DNA from: Sipunculus nudus
Lineage: Eukaryota > Annelida > Sipuncula > Golfingiida > Sipunculidae
DNA length: 64,000 nucleotides
NCBI GenBank assembly: GCA_026874595.1
Contig: CM049316.1
Coordinates: forward strand, 63,655,176-63,719,175
Direction of reading: 5' to 3'
In this document: in pieces, positions 57,311 through 64,000 of the stretch
How positions within the stretch are numbered: the stretch's first letter is position 1
Layout: each line of letters starts with the position of its first letter
Made by a program: the position numbers and the translations under genes
The notes under the pieces: generated by a model
The model's database searches: none
What the model saw: only the letters and a program-made list of their open reading frames with translations
What the model was told of the DNA's origin: nothing

Positions 57311-58000
57311 ACTGCGTTTTGCTTTGGCGGAGGTATAAGCTCTATTGAATATTATCCAATATGATCCAAGTTTGGGCCTCTTGGGCAAACTTCAAAAGAA
57401 ATATGAAAATATTCCACCGGTAGGAAGAGTTCGTTTTCATAGCAAGGAAAGCTAGGATATCACTTTATTGTTACAATTCCTTTCGAAATAACATACATTA
57501 TGATAACTGCCACGACAGCAGGCTTAGTCTAGACTCAAAATCGCAATCCATAACTTTATCGGTTTTGTTTCTGTCGACACTGACCCGTTGTGGGTGAAAT
57601 TATGCAGTATCCTATACTTGAAAGATACAGGTTTTGCTATTTGCCACTAAACTCAGCAATAAATTTTCATCTTGAGACTGCAATTGGAGTACTTTCCTTA
57701 TGTATCTCCGTGCCCTCACCAATCTCTGCAAACGTGTCCTTAATCGAAACCGCTCGTGGGGGCTGCCATTCTGAGTTCAAATGAATACCCAGATGTCGCA
57801 AGTCGCATGTCGGAGTTACATTTATATACCGCTAGTACTGTAAATAGCCAGCTGTGTGCAAAGTATGTGCATGCATAGCCCCAACGGCAAAGTTAACAAG
57901 GGTGACTAAAGTGAATCGATAACATTTAGAGAAATGACTCTGAAGAAATATAGAGCTTAAAATAAAAAGAACACCGCAAATTGTGCATAATACACCCGTC
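57311..58000. repeat. Partial copy of the GCTGCCATTTTGCG repeat (57655-57830) in otherwise plain DNA
   Basis: GGGGCTGCCATTCTGAGTTC and CAGATGTCGCAAGTCGCATG match the right end of the copies at 24030-24090 and 51495-51545. A GGCGGAGGTATAAGCTCTAT repeat end lies near 57327. No exon is supported. Confidence 0.5.
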
Positions 58001-58004
58001 GCAT

Positions 58005-58455
58005 ATCTTGAGACCTCATTAAATATGCGAGAATTTAGATGAGAATGAATGTAATTCAGGTAAGAAAATATGTTGGCTAATATTCATAATGAGTTTCATG
58101 AAAACCAATTAGGTTTTTGGGTAGTCATCACGGCGGCACCAAAGTCTAGCGACTACTGACCTCATTAAATATGCATAGACTTTGCCGGAAATCGAACGTA
58201 GGCGAGATATTGTATTGATTTATATTTTTATTAAGTTTTATCAAAATCCATTAAATTCCTGGTAAGTTATCGCGGCGGCACCACAATGTTGCCTAGTGAC
58301 CTCTGACCTTATTAAATATGCGTGGATTTGATTTCGTCTGATATCGAACTCGGGTAAGATTATCCATTTGTAAGTAGATAATGTGAGTTTCTTGAAATCC
58401 ACCAAAGTTATCGCGGTGACACTAAAAGATAACGGACGGACAGACAGACAGATAG
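58005..58455 (+). repeat. Three ~148-bp tandem units with GGACGGACAGACAG tail
   Basis: GACCTCATTAAATATGC or GACCTTATTAAATATGC recurs near 58012, 58160 and 58307. TCGCGGCGGCACCA-type blocks separate them. The array ends ATAACGGACGGACAGACAG, like the tails at 12090 and 33125. Confidence 0.8.
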
Positions 58456-60790
58456 ACGGGTGTATAATATTAATCAGGGCTTTCAATCGGAAAGAAATTT
58501 GAAGTGCCCGGGACCTTCATGCCAATATGTTGGAGAATCCCATCTGACTTTAGAGCGACCAAATGAGGATGATCCGTGTCAAATTTTCAATGTTTGTTTA
58601 AAACTGAACCTTTTATTAGTGTCATTATATGATTATAAATCGTGTCATTATATGAGCATTTGATTATACAGTGATATGTGAAGGCCAGTTGTCAGCGCGG
58701 TGTACAGAACTGATTGGTTTGTCTGGGCAAACTTTGATCCACACAGTCCTACAGGCAGAAATACTAGTCGCGTGTGAAGCTTGGACCTTAAAAAGATAAT
58801 ATTTTTCTGCTTAACCCAAACATTATCGTCAGTAATGTAGGCCTACCTTGTTAGGGGAACGACAAGCCGGCTAGACTCAGTATCACTAAAGGTTATAGAA
58901 AGTTGTGCCTGTTCGATTTTTTTACAAATAACTTAGTTTTTTTCTTGTATATATCCAGACACAAAGGAACCTTGCATTGAATTAAGTTAAAATACGACTT
59001 AAGTAAAATTGTACATGCGATTGCACCTGTCCTGTGGCGGTATATAATAATTGGAAATATACTTTAGCATTGGGTTTAATTGAAGCAACCTGGCCTGGTT
59101 GATCTGTGGTCTGTTTAATGTGGCTTAACTTACACAAGATGGGCGTCTCAAATATTAACGTATCCGTTGACGCCCTGTTCACTAACCTGAATACTTGCAG
59201 ATTTAAGCTACTCAAGTTCCCTTCTGAATAAAAAAAACAAACGATAAGACATTTTTTAATGTTTTAACACAAAAAGAATCGCAGGTTTATGGAAAATTTA
59301 AGGAAAATACGCGCGTTAATCGGTCATATCTTGTTTCTAATCTAGTGTTAACGAGATATAATTTTGGACTAGAGCTTTTGATATATATATATTCTCACAA
59401 AATACTGGTTTCGTTTATCTGGCAGAAGACACCTTTATATTTTAAGTTCCGTTCGACATCTTTTCTTAAAAACTTTACGAAACATTCTCGGCATTGAGTG
59501 TGCGTGTGTTTGTGTGTGTGTGTGGGGGGGGGGGGGGGGCAAGAGTGCCTTCGTTACCCGGTAGATGGCAGCATGGGTAAATGGGTAGGTAGTTCGGTGA
59601 TTGGATCAAGAGAGATTTCTGTGAAGTTATTCCAAATGTCATTACTTGTATACCTGTTGTGCTCGCATTTTGTAAAGTGAAATCAAATACCGACCAGAGA
59701 CTTTGACAGGAACCTTTAAGCTAAGGATGAGGTAGTTTTTTAGTTTATCAACTGAGACCCATTATGATCTTTCTTGTCGATAAAGTTCTTTCTTTTTGGT
59801 GTAATGGACTCGAAAACTTAGTGTGAATCGCCACCGACAGGTGTGGCTAGTGTGGCTGAATAGTCTGTAAGCCATCGATAAATGCTTTCATAAAACATAT
59901 TTTAATTGCCGATGCTGTTCTTAAGAGGACACATAAAATGACACACGCGATAATAAATGGCACTGGAGTCAGTAGGACGAGATATCTGATACTGCTACAG
60001 GTACTAAGAAAATTGTTTGTCTGTCGATTTGCTTGGGCGAACCCAATGGTTCTAGACAACGATTATTCTAGGAATTTACACGGAAAGTCTTTGTTAAAGG
60101 TACATTTGTACCAAAAGATATGGTCCAATATTGTTTAATCATCGTCCCTTGTCTGAGATCTTTTTTATTATCTTTTTTAAAATAACTGCTTTAATGTTAC
60201 AATCTTTCTGTGAATACAACATCGGTCAGTTAGCAGACGACAGTTGACTAACCGCTTTAGATAGTCTCCAATCAGAGTGCACATGGTACAGTGTGAAACA
60301 GGCACAAAAGCAACTTTTCGTGCGAACGTGGCTTACACCTCCGGAGCGTTAAATAAGTCAAATTGACAATACGGGGCCAAACCTACCGGTTAACGATGAT
60401 ATAAATTCCCAGGATGTTACATGTAACAAAGGTGTAAGGGGGCCCCCATTAGCGCGAATAGTTAAAGAAGCGTGTTTAAAAGGCTTAACAGCCTGCATGC
60501 ATCCTAAGGTAATGGCTACAAAGTGTGGGGAATAACATATTCTTTACATCGGCGGGGCATTTGGGGTGTTTATAATTGGCTATGGAATTGAAACCACCAT
60601 TGTATAAAGGAACAAAGGATCGGAGCTAAATGTACTGCAAAACAGAGACCCCGGAGTAGCAATAAACAGCCATAAATGAGCGGTTAAGTAATACTAATGT
60701 TTGGATAAGGTTTCCTTAAACTTTCCCAGGTGCGAAACTTTTTCTCTCCATCCCGGTCTCATGTACCTGCAGGCCTCATACATTAATTTA
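58456..60790. other. No gene recognised; GT tract and G16 at about 59500-59539
   Basis: Short frames on both strands have no family resemblance. TGTGTG repeats run into 16 consecutive G at 59524-59539. Confidence 0.4.
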
Positions 60791-60796
60791 AGTATT

Positions 60797-62015
60797 ATGT
60801 TCTCCAGCATGTATTGCTTTGAGAACAGCATGATCTCCAGCATGTATTGTATCTGAGAACGACCTTTTATTCATAGATGAGTCCGTGTTCTCCAGCTTGT
60901 ATTGTCTCTAGAAACGATCTTTTTCAGACATCAGTCCATGTTCTTCCTCTTGTATTGTCTCTGGAAACGATCTTTTTCTATGATGAGTCCATGTTCCCAA
61001 GCTTGTATTGTCTCTGAGTATAGCCTTTTTTTCAGTGATAAGTCCATGTTCCCAAGCTTGTATTGTCTCTGAGTATAGCCTTTTTTCAGTGATAAGTCCA
61101 TGTTCCCAAGCTTGTATTGTCTCTGAGTATAGCCTTTTTTTTCAGTGATAAGTCCATGTTCTCAAGCTTGTATTGTCTCTGAGTATAGCCTTTTTTTCAG
61201 TGATGAGTCCATGTTCCCAAGCTTGTATTGTCTCTGAGCACGACATTTTTTTTCAGAGATGGGTCCATGTTCTCCAGCTTGTATTGTCTCTGGAAACGAT
61301 TTTTCTTCAGAGATGAGTCCATGTTCTTTATCTTGTATTATTTCTGGAAACAATCTTTATCTGACATGAGTCCATGTTTTCCAGCTTAATAATGGCCTTG
61401 AGTACGACCTTTTTCGTGGATCAGTTCATGTTCCCCAGGTTGTATTGTCTCTGAGAATATTTTCCCCCAGAAATTAGCATATGTTCTTCATCTTGTATTG
61501 TCTCTGATAATGATCTCAGGGATGAGTCCATGTTCTTTATCTTGTATTATCTCTGGAAACGATCATTTTCAGACATGAACCCATGCTTTTCATCTTGTAT
61601 AGTATCTTGAAACGATCTTTATCAGACATGAGTCCATGTTCTCGATCTTGTATTATCTCTGGAAACGATCTTTTTCAGGGATGAATCCATGTTCTCCAGC
61701 TTGTATTGTCTCTTGAAACAATCTTTTCATAGATGAGTCCATGTTCCCCAGGTTGTATTGTCTCTGAAAATGATTTTTTCCCAGAAATTAGTCAATGTTC
61801 TTCATCTTGTATTGTTTCTGAAAATGATCTCAGAGATGAGTCCTTGTTCTTTATCTTGTATTATCTCTGGAAACGATCTTTATCAGACATGAGTCCATGT
61901 TCTGCAGCTTGTATTATCTCTGGAAACGATATTTTTCAGGGATGAGTCCATGTTCTCCAGCTTAATAATGTCCTTGATTAAGACCTTTTCGTGGATGAGT
62001 TCATGTTCCCAGACG
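60797..62015. repeat. ~57-bp minisatellite, about 21 units
   Basis: The unit reads roughly GATGAGTCCATGTTCTCCAG, CTTGTATTGTCTCTGGAAAC, GATCTTTTTCA. Spacings run from about 50 to 60 bp. The units at 60975-61250 form a homogeneous sub-array (TGAGTATAGCC variant); units on either side are more varied. Frames in several readings are repeat artefacts. Confidence 0.93.
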
Positions 62016-62310
62016 GTTAAAACGTACACGCCGATAAAACGTGACAATGTTTAAAGTTTCATCTTTGCAACAACAAGATTGGTACCTACCAAAATATAGG
62101 AGTATGTGTTATCGGAATGAATTGATCTGTGGGCCATAGTAGTTTATCAGGCACTGGCACGAACCCCCACCATCAAGTTATTCTGTTTGCACTCGTGCTG
62201 GATACGCTCTCTTCCACTGGTAGTCGTCGATAAAAGATCTTGTTTTGCTCTTTGTGTTGTTTTCTTGAAAGGAAACTAACGTGTTCCAGGATTCATCAAC
62301 TTGCAAATGA

Positions 62311-62312
<2 letters not shown>

Positions 62313-62361
<49 letters not shown>
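62313..62361. repeat. TA microsatellite
   Basis: About 24 TA units followed by TTTATATATG. Confidence 0.97.
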
Positions 62362-62372
<11 letters not shown>

Positions 62373-62444
62373 GTAAATATATTTGTCACGCAGTGATATT
62401 CTTCCGATTTGTAGTAGTGGGGTTTCTTTAGACAATATTAGCTC

Positions 62445-62880
62445 CTTATTTACGCAATCACCATGTAAGCAGCATCTGAAATGACTGATAAGTCCCGCTC
62501 TGGCGCACTTGCTGTAGGTGAGGTCAGAGTGGTGCTTGGCGACCAGCTGGCTCTGCTGTCGCTGCTTCCTCCTTGATCTCTGTTCGTCTGGTTTGTGTGT
62601 GTGTGTGTGTTTCTTTCTTTCTTTTTTTTTGCTGTGTTATATCAATAGGAATTCAAGCGCCTGTGCTCAGAATTTATAACTGTGTCCTGCCATGGTATGC
62701 ATACGGCGCATCGGATGCCATTCACTGCGTGTATGGTAAAGCTCCATGTCCAGTTTTCTTGCAGGCATTTGTTTGATGTACATGACTCGCTGCCATACAA
62801 CATAATGCAGAGGACACATGCTTGATACACGTGCATTGTTTTCTCGGCGAGGTTTTTGTTTGTAGTCGTGTGACATTGTT
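62445..62880 (-). pseudogene. LINE (non-LTR retrotransposon) ORF2 3'-end remnant
   Basis: On the minus strand one frame reads NKNLAEKTMHVYQACVLCIM then LYGSESCT and, further on, IPWQDTVINSE. These match the YRACVLSTLLYGSESWT and WQDKVTNTEVL segments found after the reverse transcriptase domain in many animal LINEs. A second frame near 62520-62450 gives TYSKCARAGLISHFRCC, like the C-terminal CxxC zinc-knuckle segment RIGLISHxR. The parts are out of frame and about 100 codons between them are lost, so this is a dead fragment. Confidence 0.75.
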
Positions 62881-64000
62881 ATAATTTGTGCTCAGTGTAT
62901 AACGTACTCTTAATGATGGTGTGTACGTCGCCTGAAATGAGGAAAGCCCAATGGATCTCAGCGGCGTGTATATAAAAAGAACGGAATGCGAATTACATAA
63001 AATCAACAGGGACTCTAACTATTCACTGGTTATGATAGGTTCATATTGTGTCTACTGTTCCATCGTATAAATAAAAATATTGATTATATTAATGTAAATA
63101 TGTATATGTAAATAAATATTGATTTTATGTCGGTTTAACTCGGGATGGTTATCTTCAATTAGGATTCCAACCTGTTTCATGTTTTGATGAACTCAGATTT
63201 TCCAATGTACACGGAAATTTAAACCTGGGTGATTATCTTGAATCGCGATTTCGACTCTGTTTACTGTAAGTAATAGCTGATAACAGAGGACATTTCTATT
63301 CCCTGATCAAAATTTCTAGATTTTCTACATTATAGTTGGTTATAGTTGTAACATGTCAGCTTTTAGAGAAAATTATCCCGCACGGGATTTTCTCCTGATC
63401 GATTAGCTTTTATGTCCAAATATTCGTGCTGATACTCAGGCAAATCACCTCAACATATTTCATGAAAATCTTGTCACCAGAGAGATGTGACGTTTGTATT
63501 ATTTATTGTGCTGTTGCACTTTTAATGTATAGTATAACCAGATGATTGATTCTCTAAATTGATGGTTATTAATATGCCGTATCATGTATCGATGTTAGTG
63601 TATGAACGTAGATTTAGGGAACCCACATTTTTTATGGCAGTTTCAGTTCAGTCGTGACTCTGTGAGAATTCATTCTTGTCAAACTCGTTAGAGCTAGTCT
63701 TGTTTCTTGTCAAACTCTTCGAAGCTAGTCTAGACAGTTTCCTGTAATAGCATTGTTTGATATAGATTTCAGAGACAACGCACGTGCAAGCATGAATTTC
63801 TCATTCAGGTGTATAAGGAGGCGTGCCCATTTAATATTCATGCATTGAGCAGCAGATCTCCACAATATTGTAAGGCTATAGGCCAGGGGCTTTTTTTTCA
63901 GGATGTATGACATAGGCATGGGTATCTATGCTCAGAAAAAAAAACACAATCTACCGGATCAGCATGCTTCGTAGTGGTGTCTAGCAGTTTCACGGTCCAG
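62881..64000. other. No clear feature
   Basis: AT-rich sequence. CTTGTCAAACTC(G/T)T occurs twice near 63676 and 63708. No exon is supported. Confidence 0.4.

Overview
This is AT-rich eukaryotic DNA. Genes are sparse, introns are present, and there are many simple repeats (TA, AAT, CT), several satellites, small inverted-repeat transposons, tRNA-derived SINE pieces and a decayed LINE. Together with an animal-type FAXDC2-like gene and frequent AGGCCTA motifs, this suggests a marine invertebrate animal, perhaps a mollusc or another lophotrochozoan. The phylum is an inference; the window has no diagnostic marker. I see no bacterial operon, rRNA gene or CRISPR array.

Only one gene can be assembled with confidence. 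It lies on the minus strand between 28032 and 22338 and has five coding exons: 28032-27954, 26067-25955, 25377-25169, 24436-24164 and 22491-22338. All junctions are GT-AG and all phases agree, giving a 275-residue protein of the sterol desaturase / fatty acid hydroxylase superfamily, closest to FAXDC2. Histidine boxes II and III are intact, but the second histidine of box I is a tyrosine. The introns hold a SINE, an inverted-repeat transposon, copies of three interspersed repeat families and two microsatellites that lie almost on top of splice sites. Weaker coding candidates are a 78-codon terminal exon at 40302-40066 (minus), a signal-peptide-like first exon at 40656-40709 (plus) and a small open segment at 18705-18882 (plus).

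The rest is repeats. 0.5-2.7 kb: short duplications and an array rich in ACCTG/CAGGT. 3.5-4.3 kb: a SINE head and a 470-bp inverted-repeat element. 5.27-6.23 kb: a 234-bp satellite built on GGGCCC palindromes. 6.5-8.9 kb: SINE and interspersed repeats. 14.1-18.3 kb: five units of a 0.8-kb satellite that carries a similar GGGCCC core. 19.9-21 kb: TA tracts and a 500-bp inverted-repeat element. 30.0-30.36 kb: an exact 50-bp minisatellite. 31.4-33.2 kb: a 340-bp array ending in a GGACGGACAG tail. 37.3-39.7 kb: transposons nested three deep. 43.5-45.1 kb: a 757-bp duplication around a GGATCC-ended element. 47.9-49.2 kb: a SINE broken by a 962-bp transposon. 50.2-50.5 kb: a perfect-ended MITE. 52.7-56.8 kb: an old tandem duplication. 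60.8-62.0 kb: a 57-bp minisatellite. 62.4-62.9 kb: a LINE remnant.

I found no convincing new multi-gene system. The points most worth following are the altered iron-binding box in an otherwise intact FAXDC2-like enzyme, the microsatellites beside its splice sites, the nested TTAA-type transposon, and the two satellites sharing a GGGCCC core.
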